DNA of 64,000 nucleotides from an uncultured Eubacterium sp. (GCF_934561735.1 NZ_CAKTGT010000001.1:186001-250000); one strand, 5' to 3'; positions 26,304-35,686 are shown, counted from the first letter of the stretch. Numbers and translations are program-made. Notes: generated by a model not told the origin, from the sequence alone.

Positions 26304-26359
26304 GTGATGAAAAGAGAACTATCGCTTTTGTTCTAATATTAAATGACCAAGGGGAAATT

Positions 26360-26983
26360 ATGAAGAACGAGACTGAAAAACTGTCCAAATTCTCCCAGAT
26401 GTTGTCAAAGATGAGAAAAGAGAGAGGCATCAGCCAAAAGAAGGCTGCCACCGATTTGGGAATTTCTCAAGCACTTCTTTCTCATTACGAAAAAGGCATC
26501 AGAGAATGTGGGCTTGATTTTGTTATTAAATGCAGCCGATATTACGGAGTTACCACCGACTATCTGCTTGGTGTAAGCGACAGCAGGAACGGGCTTAACG
26601 GTGATGTGCTTTCCGCTCTTGACGGCAACGGCGAGGGCCGCTCGATAAAATCAATGGCACTTGCAACAAAATATTTGCTTGAGCTTGCAACCGCAGGTGC
26701 AAACAATAATCAAAGCAAATTTGTATATGATTACTTTATGCTTTGCATATATCGCGGTGCATTGACTCTTGCCAAAGCAGGCGATTTGCCAAAGGAACTT
26801 TTCAGAATTGATTATTCTGTTGCCCGTGATTTGGCATCGGCGGCGATTGCAGTGCAAGACGCAAAGTTTGTGCTTATTGAGGACAAGTCACGCACAGGCA
26901 TTGACGAAAACCAATTTGCTCCGCTCAAGGATATTATCACCGAGGCAGAGGAATACATATTGTCAAACTATATTTTAGAGTAA
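26360..26983 (+). CDS. XRE-family transcriptional regulator
   Basis: DNA-binding regulator of 207 residues. The helix-turn-helix of the Cro/CI type spans about residues 8-65 (MLSKMRKERGISQKKAATDL then SQALLSHYEKGIRECGLDFV). A helical C-terminal domain of 130 residues without a recognised sensor motif follows. The ATG at 26360 is chosen because AAGGGGA precedes it and the HTH begins normally after it; the upstream open frame runs through the operators. The twin palindromic sites upstream are the probable target. It stands alone between two minus-strand units. The signal it senses is unknown. Confidence 0.85.
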   Translation: MKNETEKLSKFSQMLSKMRKERGISQKKAATDLGISQALLSHYEKGIRECGLDFVIKCSRYYGVTTDYLLGVSDSRNGLNGDVLSALDGNGEGRSIKSMALATKYLLELATAGANNNQSKFVYDYFMLCIYRGALTLAKAGDLPKELFRIDYSVARDLASAAIAVQDAKFVLIEDKSRTGIDENQFAPLKDIITEAEEYILSNYILE

Positions 26984-27029
26984 ACTATCGGGCGTTGCCC
27001 GGCAAGTCAGATTGCAATATATTGAAACG

Positions 27030-27057
27030 GAACGGCATTTTGTGTGCCGTTCTTTTT
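27030..27057 (+). terminator. Terminator of the XRE gene
   Basis: Stem GAACGGCA/TGCCGTTC (27030-27037, 27045-27052) followed by TTTTT. Confidence 0.85.
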
Positions 27058-27074
27058 CATTGGCGGTGGTTTTA

Positions 27075-27140
27075 CGGGAGGATGATATCCTCCCCTACGG
27101 TGTAAACGGTTTTGCGGGAGGATGGTATCCTCCCCTACGG
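27075..27140. repeat. Family-1 repeats, two hairpins
   Basis: Two nearly identical units, CGGGAGGATGATATCCTCCC (27075-27100) and CGGGAGGATGGTATCCTCCC (27115-27140), both followed by CTACGGTGTAA. Confidence 0.85.
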
Positions 27141-27155
27141 TGTAATGATGCTTGA

Positions 27156-27860
27156 TTACAATTCAAACTGTGTTTTTTGCGTTTTGATAAAATCAAGGAT
27201 AATATCCGTGCTGATTTTAGCGGCTATCATCTTAAAGGTTGGATAATCCATTTGTGCGTTTGCGTCGCCGCCGTCACTTATTGAGCGAAGAACGGCAAAA
27301 GGCACGCCGTTTGCCTTGCAGGTGTGACCGATTGCTCCGCCCTCCATTTCGCCGCAAATTGCGTCAAACTCGTTTGAAATAAGGTCTTTAAGCTCTTGCG
27401 AAGCAATGAAGGTGTCGCCCGATGCAACCGTGCCCCTGTGAATTTTTTCGCCGCAACGGATTGCACATTGGCTGAGCGTTTCGGATATTTCTCTGTCGGT
27501 TTCCACCTTGATAACATTAAGCCCGTTGATAAATCCTCTCGGTTCGCCGAGGGCGGTAATGTCTATATCATATTCGCACACATCCGTTGCGATAACAACA
27601 TTTTTGATGACAACATCACTTGAAAGCGAACAGCCCACACCTACATTTATAATTGCGTCGGGCTTGAAGGTGTCTATCATAATTTGCGTGCAAAGTGCGG
27701 CATTTACCTTGCCCGGTGAGCACTGCACAACAGCAACCATAACATTATCGATTGTTCCGCAAACAAAGGTTATTCCCGCAATTTCGGTTTCAACAGCATC
27801 TTTAACTTTTGCCTTGATACTTGCTACTTCCACATCCATTGCTCCAATGATTCCCAGCAT
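27156..27860 (-). CDS. mtnN: 5-methylthioadenosine/S-adenosylhomocysteine nucleosidase
   Basis: Removes adenine from MTA and SAH, recycling by-products of SAM use. The 234 residues begin MLGIIGAMDVEV, carry the phosphorylase-fold segments INVGVGCSLS and VASGDTFIA, and have the active-site Glu in CGEMEGGAIGH and Asp in LRSISDGGD. The start cannot be later because GIIGAMD is the first conserved strand, so its first 37 bases truly overlap the end of the VanZ-like gene in another frame. GGAG precedes the ATG inside that gene, which suggests translational coupling. Confidence 0.94.
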   Translation of the reverse strand: MLGIIGAMDVEVASIKAKVKDAVETEIAGITFVCGTIDNVMVAVVQCSPGKVNAALCTQIMIDTFKPDAIINVGVGCSLSSDVVIKNVVIATDVCEYDIDITALGEPRGFINGLNVIKVETDREISETLSQCAIRCGEKIHRGTVASGDTFIASQELKDLISNEFDAICGEMEGGAIGHTCKANGVPFAVLRSISDGGDANAQMDYPTFKMIAAKISTDIILDFIKTQKTQFEL

Positions 27861-28705
27861 AATTCGTTCTCCTTGATTTTTTCAATAATTATTTTGTAAA
27901 CCACACAGCCGAGGAGTGCCCCCGCCGTGTTCATTATTATATCGTCAATATCGCTCTCGCCGCAGCGAAAAACAAACTGATATACTTCCATAAGCGTGCT
28001 CAGTATTATCGGAAAGCCTATCGCCCAAAACCGTTTGTGCCGTTTTGCAAGCTCGCAAAACATCATTGACAAAGCGGTGAAGTAAAATACATTGCCGGCA
28101 TCTCTTACCAGCAATTTAGGTTTTCTTTCCGTGATAAAAGCACTCATCTCGCCTTTAAACGGAGTGAGGTTTATGCTGACTTCTTCCCAGCCGTATGTTC
28201 TTATGATAATGTATATCATAAAAAAACCGATTATAAAAACGGGGATTGAACCGACAAAAAAGCTTTTTGACGCCTCGCAATAATTGTTGTTAAAGTGCCC
28301 CTGCCTTTGCCTGATTAACGCAATTACCGTCATAACGGCAAAAACCGAAAAAAAGGTTTCAAGTCCGTAGGCAAGGTGGTAAAGCGAATACGATTTTTCA
28401 ACATACCACATCAGCTTTAGCGTGAGGCTGTCAAGTGCATACAAAAATGTGTACAAGCCCATTATGCCGGCGGTTCGGTCGGCAATGAACAGCAAATCCC
28501 TGTTTATCAAATAGTGAACTGCCGTTATTATGACCGGCAAAACCACGGCAAGCAAAAATTTTATGCTCCTGTATTCAAATCTTGCAAAGAAAAAATACAG
28601 CTTTGTGTGGTCGATAAAGCAGCAGGAAGTAAAAAATATTGTAAATGTGAACACGATGTTTGAAAACTTTTTTATGCCCAAAGCGGCATTTTTAGTTGTT
28701 GACAT
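27824..28705 (-). CDS. VanZ-like membrane protein
   Basis: Integral membrane protein of 293 residues with several hydrophobic helices. The VanZ signature is at the C-terminal end: a membrane helix, then ESDIDDIIMNTAGALLG, close to the conserved D-x-x-x-N-xx-G pattern. The N-terminal 200 residues are less typical. VanZ proteins are linked to glycopeptide tolerance, but most members are of unknown function. The ATG at 28705 follows GGGGGTGA; a TTG five codons earlier is less likely. The last 13 residues (starting ELCWESLEQ) are encoded in sequence shared with mtnN. Confidence 0.8.
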   Translation of the reverse strand: MSTTKNAALGIKKFSNIVFTFTIFFTSCCFIDHTKLYFFFARFEYRSIKFLLAVVLPVIITAVHYLINRDLLFIADRTAGIMGLYTFLYALDSLTLKLMWYVEKSYSLYHLAYGLETFFSVFAVMTVIALIRQRQGHFNNNYCEASKSFFVGSIPVFIIGFFMIYIIIRTYGWEEVSINLTPFKGEMSAFITERKPKLLVRDAGNVFYFTALSMMFCELAKRHKRFWAIGFPIILSTLMEVYQFVFRCGESDIDDIIMNTAGALLGCVVYKIIIEKIKENELCWESLEQWMWK

Positions 28706-28767
28706 CTTGCTCACCCCCAATATATAGTGCTATTATATAATAGATTAATAATAAATACAAGTTTTTG

Positions 28768-28797
28768 TTGACAAATTGACATATTTTATAATATAAT
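28768..28797 (+). promoter_or_regulatory. Promoter of the rpmH operon
   Basis: TTGACA (28768-28773), an 18-base spacer, and TATAAT (28792-28797). A second TTGACA (28776-28781) and a second TATAAT (28787-28792) overlap. The leader to rpmH is about 120 bases and includes a short inverted repeat near GGCAGTATTGCC. Confidence 0.75.
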
Positions 28798-28925
28798 ATC
28801 AAGGCTAATAGTATGTGTGGCAGTATTGCCATATATCAACAAAAGCAATTTGCCTGTGCTATGCCGCACAGAGATTATAAAAGATTAAGACAAGTTTAGT
28901 CTTTGCGAAAGGTAGTGAAAAAAGA

Positions 28926-29060
28926 ATGAAGAGAACATTTCAACCAAAGAAAAGACATGCACAGAAGGTACACGGCTTCAGAAAGAGAATGTCAACAAAG
29001 AACGGTAGAAAGGTACTTGCTCGCCGTCGTGCAAAGGGCAGAAAGTCACTTTCTTACTAA
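28926..29060 (+). CDS. rpmH: 50S ribosomal protein L34
   Basis: A 44-residue, very basic ribosomal protein; it reads MKRTFQPKKRHAQKVHGF and ends RAKGRKSLSY, fully typical of L34. GAAAGGTAG lies before the ATG. It opens the block rpmH-rnpA-yidD-yidC-jag-mnmE-mnmG-rsmG, here on the same strand as dnaA. Confidence 0.97.
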   Translation: MKRTFQPKKRHAQKVHGFRKRMSTKNGRKVLARRRAKGRKSLSY

Positions 29061-29083
29061 TTAGCAAGTAAAGGAACGGTTTT

Positions 29084-29425
29084 GTGAAAGGTCAAACCTT
29101 AAAAGAAAATAAGGATTTTCGCAGATTGTATTACAGAGGCAAAAACGAGGCAAGCTCTGCACTTGTAACCTACGGTATGAAAAGCCGCGGGGACGGTGTT
29201 CGTTACGGAATAACCACAAGCAAAAAAATCGGCGGTGCGGTTGAGCGTAATCGTGCGCGTCGTGTTATCAGAGTGGCTTTTAGGAATATTGAGCCGAGGA
29301 TTAACGGCAGTTGGGATTTTGTTTTTGTTGCAAGAACAAGGACAACCAAGTGCAAAGAGGACGCGGTGGAAAAAGCCATGCTTGCTCATATGAAAGCAAT
29401 GGGTGCGGTGAATGAAGAAGATTAA
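29084..29425 (+). CDS. rnpA: Ribonuclease P protein component
   Basis: Protein subunit of RNase P, which matures the 5-prime end of tRNA with the rnpB RNA. The 113 residues contain the RNR motif in VERNRARRVIRVAFRN and the N-terminal FRRLYYRGK segment. Translation starts at GTG (29084) behind AAAGGAACGG. The end overlaps yidD by 14 bases. Confidence 0.94.
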   Translation: MKGQTLKENKDFRRLYYRGKNEASSALVTYGMKSRGDGVRYGITTSKKIGGAVERNRARRVIRVAFRNIEPRINGSWDFVFVARTRTTKCKEDAVEKAMLAHMKAMGAVNEED

Positions 29426-29678
29426 CGCACTTGTCAAAAAGGCAATGATTTTTTTGATAAGGACCTATCAGGTGACTTTGTCGCCGAGATTTTCGCATGG
29501 GTCGTGCAGATACACGCCCACCTGCTCGCAGTATGCCATTGAGGCAATACAAATCCACGGAATATTCAAAGGCAGTTTGCTTGCCGTAAGAAGGATATTG
29601 CGGTGCAATCCGTTTTTTAAGGGTGGCTACGACCCTGTTCCGCTGAAGAAAACAAAACAAGAGGACAATTATCGGTGA
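29412..29678 (+). CDS. yidD: Membrane protein insertion efficiency factor YidD
   Basis: Small inner-face membrane-associated protein (88 residues) that assists YidC-dependent insertion. The family motif SHGSCRYTPTCSQYAIEAI with its cysteines and RILRCNPFFKGGYDPVP are intact. It overlaps rnpA by 14 bases and yidC by 4. Confidence 0.95.
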   Translation: MKKINALVKKAMIFLIRTYQVTLSPRFSHGSCRYTPTCSQYAIEAIQIHGIFKGSLLAVRRILRCNPFFKGGYDPVPLKKTKQEDNYR

Positions 29679-30667
29679 TAACAACTATTACTATGGCTGT
29701 ATCAAACGGTATGGGTTTGTTTAAACCGCTTTACTGGTTGTTCGGTAAGTGTATGGAAGGTTTGTTGATGCTTTTCAACGACCAATACTTCCTTGCTCTT
29801 ATTGTGTTTACCATTATCACCCGTTTGATATTGTTACCATTTAACCTCAAACAGCAAAAAACAATGGCTAAGACCTCCCGTCTTCAGCCGAAAATTCAAA
29901 AAATTCAAAAGAAGTACGCAAATTCAAATGACCCTAAAGATCGTCAGAAGATGCAGGAGGAAATGCAGGAGCTTTACAATCGTGAAGGTCACAATCCTAT
30001 GAATATGGGCTGCGGTCCTATGGTCTTTCAAATGGTATTTTTGATGGGTATTATCGGTATTATTTACTATCCTATCCAATATATCATCGGCGTTGATATT
30101 GCGTCAAACAGTGATGCGATTTTCAAAGCGCTCAACAAGGTGCACGAGATTAAGGGCAATTATTTCCAGATAGAAATTCTTCAAAACTTTGAGATTTACA
30201 GAGATGTGCTTGCAAAGAAGTTCCCTGAACTTTTCACTGAGGCAAAGCTTAATGCGATTGCCGACTACAAGGCACATATGTTTATCGGCAACCTTGATAT
30301 GACTCAAATTCCGAGCATCAAGGACTGGAAAAATCCTATAATCATCATTCCTATTCTTTGTTTGGTAACTTCTTTTGGCTCAACACTGTTGTCACAGCAG
30401 ATTCAGAAAAAGCAAAATCCGGCAGCTGCCGCTCAAGGCCAGCAGATGATGATTATGATGCTTATGATGCCGTTTTTCTCTTTCTACATCTCATTTAAGG
30501 TATCTGCCGCTGTAGGTTTTTATTGGATTATTTCCAACATTGTGGCTACCGCACAACAGTTGTTTATGGCAAAATTCTTCCCTCCTAAGCGTAATGTTGC
30601 CCGTCAGATGATTGAGTCAACTATCGAGCGTCGTTCGAGAGAAGAAAGTATCAAAAACACAAAATAA
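29675..30667 (+). CDS. yidC: Membrane protein insertase YidC/Oxa1 (housekeeping copy)
   Basis: Inserts membrane proteins alone or with Sec. The 330 residues hold the five-helix core: the first core helix contains the groove arginine R50 in FTIITRLILLPF, the cytoplasmic hairpin follows (LQPKIQKIQKKY), and the late helices include GFYWIISNIVATAQQ. The basic tail is typical of ribosome-contacting Gram-positive YidC. Start GTG at 29675 overlaps the yidD stop; an ATG six codons on is the alternative. A second YidC domain in this window, at 60.3 kb, is fused to a glycerophosphotransferase and has Lys at the groove position. Confidence 0.95.
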   Translation: MITTITMAVSNGMGLFKPLYWLFGKCMEGLLMLFNDQYFLALIVFTIITRLILLPFNLKQQKTMAKTSRLQPKIQKIQKKYANSNDPKDRQKMQEEMQELYNREGHNPMNMGCGPMVFQMVFLMGIIGIIYYPIQYIIGVDIASNSDAIFKALNKVHEIKGNYFQIEILQNFEIYRDVLAKKFPELFTEAKLNAIADYKAHMFIGNLDMTQIPSIKDWKNPIIIIPILCLVTSFGSTLLSQQIQKKQNPAAAAQGQQMMIMMLMMPFFSFYISFKVSAAVGFYWIISNIVATAQQLFMAKFFPPKRNVARQMIESTIERRSREESIKNTK

Positions 30668-30685
30668 ATCGGAGATTTACAATAT

Positions 30686-31630
30686 ATGATTATTGAAAGA
30701 ATCGGTTCCGGCAAGACTTTAGAGGACGCAGTATCTGCCGCAAAAGCAATGCTTAATGCTCCGGCAGGTGCCGAAATCAAAACCGAGGTGCTCCAAACAG
30801 GAAGCAAAGGTTTTTTAGGCTTCGGCAAAAAGGACTTTGAAGTTAAGGTATCTTTTGATGACGGCAAACGCCCTGAAAAGGCAAAGAAGCCGACACCTGA
30901 AAAGAAGCCTGCTCAAAAGCCGGCACAAAAAAAGCAAGCCGCTCCGAAAAAGCCTCAGGCTCCTAAAAAGCAGGATGCTCCGGCAAAAACTGCTCAGGCA
31001 CAGGAGGCAAAGAGCGAGCAACCTAAAAAGGATTATCCAAAGAGTGTTGACCTTGAATATGCAAAGAGCTACTTTTTGACAATCCTTGAGGGGTTAAAAA
31101 TCGTTGACCCAAAAATTGAAGCGTCTTATGCAGAAGGCGTTGTAACCATCGACCTCGATTGCGAAGATTACGGCATTGTAATCGGTCACAGAGGCGAAAC
31201 TCTCGACAGCATTCAGTATCTTCTTTCTCTTGTTATCAAGAAGAGCACTATGGAATATGTCAGAGTGGTAATCAATGTAGGCAACTACAGAGAAAAGAGA
31301 GCTATGACTCTCTCAAATCTTGCAAAGAAAAACGCTCAAAGAGTTCTTCGCACAGGCAGAAGATACACATTTGAGCCGATGAATCCTTACGAGAGAAGAA
31401 TTATCCACACAGCTGTGCAGGAAATTGAAGGTGTTGAATCACGCTCAATAGGATATAATCAGGACAGAAGAGTTGTTCTTGAGCCGACAGGCGGTGTGAG
31501 CAGAAGCACAGGCGGCAACTATCGCAGAGGCGGCAGAAGCCAGGCTGTTACAAAGGCTCCGGCAAATCACACACCAAAGGCTGACAGAGCAGATTTGCCA
31601 AAGTTCGGCAAGATTGAAGTGAATAAATAA
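30686..31630 (+). CDS. jag: RNA-binding protein Jag (KhpB/EloR)
   Basis: RNA-binding regulator of cell elongation, partner of KhpA in many Gram-positives. The 314 residues comprise a Jag-N domain (1-52, with GSKGFLGFGKK), a repetitive Lys/Ala/Pro/Gln linker (about 60-115), a KH domain with IGHRGETLDSIQYLLSLV, and an R3H domain with MNPYERRIIHTAVQ. It follows yidC by 18 bp, the usual location. The long low-complexity linker is the main variable feature. Confidence 0.94.
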   Translation: MIIERIGSGKTLEDAVSAAKAMLNAPAGAEIKTEVLQTGSKGFLGFGKKDFEVKVSFDDGKRPEKAKKPTPEKKPAQKPAQKKQAAPKKPQAPKKQDAPAKTAQAQEAKSEQPKKDYPKSVDLEYAKSYFLTILEGLKIVDPKIEASYAEGVVTIDLDCEDYGIVIGHRGETLDSIQYLLSLVIKKSTMEYVRVVINVGNYREKRAMTLSNLAKKNAQRVLRTGRRYTFEPMNPYERRIIHTAVQEIEGVESRSIGYNQDRRVVLEPTGGVSRSTGGNYRRGGRSQAVTKAPANHTPKADRADLPKFGKIEVNK

Positions 31631-31637
31631 GCAGGTG

Positions 31638-31692
31638 AAAGGTGCAGTATACTAACCATATTTTATGGGTTTTGGTATTTTGCACCTTTTTT
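31638..31692 (+). terminator. Long hairpin terminator between jag and mnmE
   Basis: Outer stem AAAGGTGCA/TGCACCTTT (31638-31646, 31681-31689) around an imperfect inner stem CTAACC/GGGTTTTGG, followed by TTTTTT. mnmE has its own AAGGAG but no clear promoter after the hairpin, so read-through is likely and the hairpin may attenuate. Confidence 0.7.
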
Positions 31693-31718
31693 GCATAAAA
31701 ATGTAAAGGAGAAAGAGT

Positions 31719-33080
31719 ATGTCAACTATTGCGGCAATAGCAACCGGCAACGCGGCAGGCGGAATCGGTGTAATCAGAATAAGCGGTGACGAGGCAACAG
31801 CGGTTGCGGACAGAGTGTTTAAGCCTATGGACGGCAGTGCTCTTTCGGACCTGGGCGGATACAGAGCAAAGTTTGGCAATGTTATAATCGGTGGTCAGCC
31901 GAGCGACAATGCCGTTGCCCTTGTGTTTAAGTCGCCTAAATCGTACACCGGCGAGGATGTTGTGGAAATCAGCGTTCACGGCGGACTTCTTATAGTTCAA
32001 AAAACCTTGGAAGCCGTGCTTGACGCAGGTGCAAAGCCTGCCGAGGCGGGCGAATTTACAAAGAGGGCGTTCCTCAACGGCAAAATGGATTTGACCCAGG
32101 CGGAATCGGTGGCAAGCCTTATTTCCGCACAGGGCGAAGCCGGAATGAAAGCCTCTTTCAATGCCTTGCAGGGTTCTTTGAGCGATAAGATTAATTCTGT
32201 TTTGCAAAAACTGCTTGATATGTCGGCGCTTATGTCGGCTTGGGTGGATTATCCCGACGAGGAAATCCCCGAACTTGAAGAAACCGAACTGCTTACAACT
32301 CTCAAAGAATGTGAGGGCGAGCTTGACGAGCTTCTTCAAAATTATGATAACGGTCAAACCGTGATTGACGGAGTTGATACGGCGATTGTAGGCATGCCGA
32401 ATGTCGGCAAAAGCAGTTTGATGAATATGCTTGTAGGCAGGGACAAGAGCATTGTTACCCAAATCGAGGGCACAACCCGTGATATTGTTGAGGAGAGCGT
32501 TCGCCTCGGCGACCTTGTTCTTCATCTGCGTGACACGGCAGGTCTGCGTGAAAGTGACGATGTGGTGGAAAGCATAGGAATTGACAAGGCGTACAAGGCA
32601 CTTGACGATGCACAGCTTGTGCTTGCGGTTTTTGACAACAACAAGCCGCTTCAAAAGCAGGACAGAGAAATTCTTGAAAAGGCGAAAAACAAGCCTGCCG
32701 TTGCGGTCATCAACAAGGTTGACCTTGAACAGAAGCTTGAAACAGACGAGATAGAAAACGCATTTACAAAGGTGGTTTACATCTGTGCAAAGGAAAACAA
32801 GGGGCTGAAAGAGTTGTCCTCGGCGGTTGAGGAACTTTTGGGTGTCCAGGATTTTGACGCCGGTGCTCCGATTTTGGCTAATCTTCGCCAAAGGCAGAAT
32901 TGCCAAAATGCAAAAGAAAGCATAGCCGAAGCAATCGGCGGAGTTGAGATGGGCGTGACCTTTGACGCCGTTAATGTTATGGTTGACAGTGCGGTTGAGG
33001 AGCTTCTCTCGTTAACAGGCAAAAAGGCAACAACAGAAGTAGTTAATAATATTTTCAGCAAGTTTTGTGTCGGAAAGTAA
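31719..33080 (+). CDS. mnmE: tRNA modification GTPase MnmE
   Basis: With MnmG installs the carboxymethylaminomethyl group on U34 of certain tRNAs. The 453 residues have an N-terminal formyl-THF domain (SYTGEDVVEI), a helical domain, and an inserted G domain with GMPNVGKSSLMN (P loop), GTTRD, DTAGLRE and NKVD. The C-terminal FSKFCVGK replaces the usual CFGIGK/CIGK with the functional cysteine kept. mnmG is 12 bp downstream. Confidence 0.96.
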   Translation: MSTIAAIATGNAAGGIGVIRISGDEATAVADRVFKPMDGSALSDLGGYRAKFGNVIIGGQPSDNAVALVFKSPKSYTGEDVVEISVHGGLLIVQKTLEAVLDAGAKPAEAGEFTKRAFLNGKMDLTQAESVASLISAQGEAGMKASFNALQGSLSDKINSVLQKLLDMSALMSAWVDYPDEEIPELEETELLTTLKECEGELDELLQNYDNGQTVIDGVDTAIVGMPNVGKSSLMNMLVGRDKSIVTQIEGTTRDIVEESVRLGDLVLHLRDTAGLRESDDVVESIGIDKAYKALDDAQLVLAVFDNNKPLQKQDREILEKAKNKPAVAVINKVDLEQKLETDEIENAFTKVVYICAKENKGLKELSSAVEELLGVQDFDAGAPILANLRQRQNCQNAKESIAEAIGGVEMGVTFDAVNVMVDSAVEELLSLTGKKATTEVVNNIFSKFCVGK

Positions 33081-33092
33081 TTGTGGTGAAAT

Positions 33093-34964
33093 ATGGAATA
33101 TTTTGGCGGAAAATATGATGTAATAGTTATCGGTGCGGGTCACGCAGGAATAGAAGCGGCACTTGCATCGGCACGGCTCGGCGTAAAAACCGCCGTGTTT
33201 ACAATAAATTTGGACTGGGTCGGCAATATGCCGTGCAATCCGTCTATCGGCGGAACGAGCAAGGGCCACCTTGTCAGAGAAATTGACGCTCTCGGCGGTG
33301 AAATGGGCAAGGCGGCGGACAAGTATTCGCTCCAAAGCAGAATGCTCAACCTCGGCAAAGGTCCTGCGGTTCACTCGCTGCGTGCTCAGATTGACAGGCG
33401 TGAATACTCGGCAGGTATGAAGCATACGCTTGAACTCACCGACAATCTCGACATTCGTCAGGGTGAAATCATCGACCTTTACAAAGACGGTGACGAGTGG
33501 GTGGTTAAGACAAGGCTTGAGGCGTTGTTCCGTGCAAAAGCCGTTATCCTTGCAACGGGTACATTTTTGGGCGGCAGAGTTTACATCGGTGATGTAACAT
33601 ACGAGAGCGGACCTGACGGAATGTTCCCTGCCAACGAACTCAGCAAAGCACTTTACAAACTCAACATTCCGCTTCGCAGATTTAAGACGGGCACACCGAG
33701 CCGTGTTAACAGACGAAGCATTGATTTTGACGGACTCGATGTTCAAGAGGGTGACGAGCGTACCGTTCCGTTTTCGTTTGAAACCAAGGAACAACCTAAA
33801 AACAAGGTTGTTTGCCATATCACTTATTCAAACGAGCAGACCAAGCAAATTATTCTTGACAATCTTGACCGTTCGCCGATGTACAGCGGCAAGATTGAGG
33901 GCAAAGGACCTCGTTATTGCCCGAGCTTTGAGGATAAAATCGTAAGATTTGCCGACAAGGAAAGACATCAGCTTTTCATTGAACCTTGCGGTGAAAACAC
34001 CGAAGAAATGTACTTGCAAGGGCTTAGTTCTTCCCTTCCCGAAGATGTTCAGCTTGCGTTTATTCATACAATCAAAGGGCTTGAGCACGCTCAGGTTATG
34101 AGGGCGGCTTACGCTATTGAATACGATTGCGTTGATCCGACCGCACTTAAAGCGACCCTTGAATTTCTTGATATTCCTGGGCTTTACGGTGCAGGCCAGT
34201 TCAACGGCTCAAGCGGTTACGAGGAGGCTGCGGCACAGGGACTTGTTGCCGGAATTAACGCCGCACTCAAAATTAAGGGCGAAGAACCGCTTATTCTTGA
34301 CCGTGGCGGTTCGTATATAGGCACGCTTATTGACGACCTTGTTACAAAGGGTTGCTCCGACCCGTACAGAATGATGACGAGCCGAAGCGAATACCGTCTT
34401 GTGCTCCGCCAGGACAATGCGGATATTCGACTTACTCCGACAGGCCACAAAATCGGACTTATCAGCGACGAGCGTTTTGCAAAGTTTTGCAAGAAACAGG
34501 AGCTTATTAAGGAAGAATTCAATCGTGTAAAGAATTTGTCCGTGCCGATGACCGATGAGGTTCAGCAAATTTTGACCTCCAAGGGCACAGCTCCGCTCAA
34601 AACAGGTTGCAAGATGATTGAACTTTTGCGTCGTCCGCAGATTACATATGACGATTTGGCACCTATTGATACAAATCGTCCCGACCTTCCGTTTGAAGTT
34701 TTTGAGCAGGTGGAAATCAGCATAAAATATGAGGGCTACATCAAAAAGCAAGAGGCTCAGATTAAGGAAATGCGTAGGATTGAGGCAAAGCAAATCCCTG
34801 CCGATATTGATTATTCCTCGCTTAAAGGTTTGCGACTTGAAGCTGTTGAGAAGTTGTCAAAAATCCGTCCGCAAAATCTCGGACAGGCAAGCCGTATCAG
34901 TGGTGTTAATCCTGCCGACATAACGGCGTTGAATATTATTTTGGAGAGTATGCACAATGATTGA
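33093..34964 (+). CDS. mnmG: tRNA modification enzyme MnmG (GidA)
   Basis: FAD-dependent partner of MnmE. The 623 residues start with the FAD site DVIVIGAGHAGIEAALASAR and have CNPSIGGTSKGHLVREIDALGG, FKTGTPSRV and the C-terminal helical domain. The last 8 bases overlap rsmG, which shows translational coupling. Confidence 0.97.
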   Translation: MEYFGGKYDVIVIGAGHAGIEAALASARLGVKTAVFTINLDWVGNMPCNPSIGGTSKGHLVREIDALGGEMGKAADKYSLQSRMLNLGKGPAVHSLRAQIDRREYSAGMKHTLELTDNLDIRQGEIIDLYKDGDEWVVKTRLEALFRAKAVILATGTFLGGRVYIGDVTYESGPDGMFPANELSKALYKLNIPLRRFKTGTPSRVNRRSIDFDGLDVQEGDERTVPFSFETKEQPKNKVVCHITYSNEQTKQIILDNLDRSPMYSGKIEGKGPRYCPSFEDKIVRFADKERHQLFIEPCGENTEEMYLQGLSSSLPEDVQLAFIHTIKGLEHAQVMRAAYAIEYDCVDPTALKATLEFLDIPGLYGAGQFNGSSGYEEAAAQGLVAGINAALKIKGEEPLILDRGGSYIGTLIDDLVTKGCSDPYRMMTSRSEYRLVLRQDNADIRLTPTGHKIGLISDERFAKFCKKQELIKEEFNRVKNLSVPMTDEVQQILTSKGTAPLKTGCKMIELLRRPQITYDDLAPIDTNRPDLPFEVFEQVEISIKYEGYIKKQEAQIKEMRRIEAKQIPADIDYSSLKGLRLEAVEKLSKIRPQNLGQASRISGVNPADITALNIILESMHND

Positions 34965-35661
34965 CAAAAATCGACTTTGCTCCCTTGCAAAAGAAAACGG
35001 AATAATTCTTGACGACACGGCACTTGACCGCTTTGACAAGTATGCCGAACTTTTGGTGGAGTGGAACGGCAAGATGAACCTGACCGCCATTACCGAACCC
35101 GAGGAAATTGAGGTTAAGCATTTTTTGGATTGCCTTATGCTTCCTAAGTATTTTAACCTTGATTATATCCAAACGGTTATTGATGTGGGTGCCGGTGCAG
35201 GCTTCCCGAGTGTGCCGTTACTCATCTATAAACCTGATTTGTGTCTAACAATGATGGACGCAATTAACAAAAGATTAACATTCTTGGATACAGCCGTTCA
35301 CGCTCTCGGACTTGAAGCACAGCTCATTCACGAGCGTGCAGAAGTCGCAGGACAAGACAAAAATTACCGCGAAATGTTTGATTTGGCTACCGCAAGAGCC
35401 GTTGCACCGATGAATGTGCTTGCCGAATACTGCTTGCCGTTTGTTAAGGTCGGCGGATATTTTGTTGCACTCAAAGGAAGCAATGACGACACGGAAGAAG
35501 CGAAAAATGCCATTGCGACTCTCGGTGGTGAAGTTGTTGACAATATTTCATATAAACTTAACAGCACGGAACCACGCTCAATAGTTGTGATTAAAAAAAT
35601 ATCGCAAACTCCGACACAGTTCCCCCGCAAGTCCAAAAAAATATCAACAAAACCTTTGTAA
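34957..35661 (+). CDS. rsmG: 16S rRNA (guanine-527-N7) methyltransferase
   Basis: Methylates G527 of 16S rRNA with SAM. The 234 residues show ELLVEWNGKMNLTAIT, the SAM loop VIDVGAGAGFPSVPL, and ATARAVAPMNVLAEY, all typical of RsmG/GidB. It overlaps mnmG by 8 bases and ends the operon; a terminator follows at 35687. Confidence 0.95.
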   Translation: MIDKNRLCSLAKENGIILDDTALDRFDKYAELLVEWNGKMNLTAITEPEEIEVKHFLDCLMLPKYFNLDYIQTVIDVGAGAGFPSVPLLIYKPDLCLTMMDAINKRLTFLDTAVHALGLEAQLIHERAEVAGQDKNYREMFDLATARAVAPMNVLAEYCLPFVKVGGYFVALKGSNDDTEEAKNAIATLGGEVVDNISYKLNSTEPRSIVVIKKISQTPTQFPRKSKKISTKPL

Positions 35662-35686
35662 AATCAGAATTTATGGCGAAATATGA

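Noticed and set aside
26201..26359. Extended N terminus of the XRE regulator
   Set aside because: The extension runs across the operators and promoter; the ATG at 26360 has a ribosome site.
31722..32906. 394-codon open frame on the minus strand
   Set aside because: It lies fully antisense to mnmE, which has all its motifs; the frame is open because of codon bias. It has no recognisable domain.
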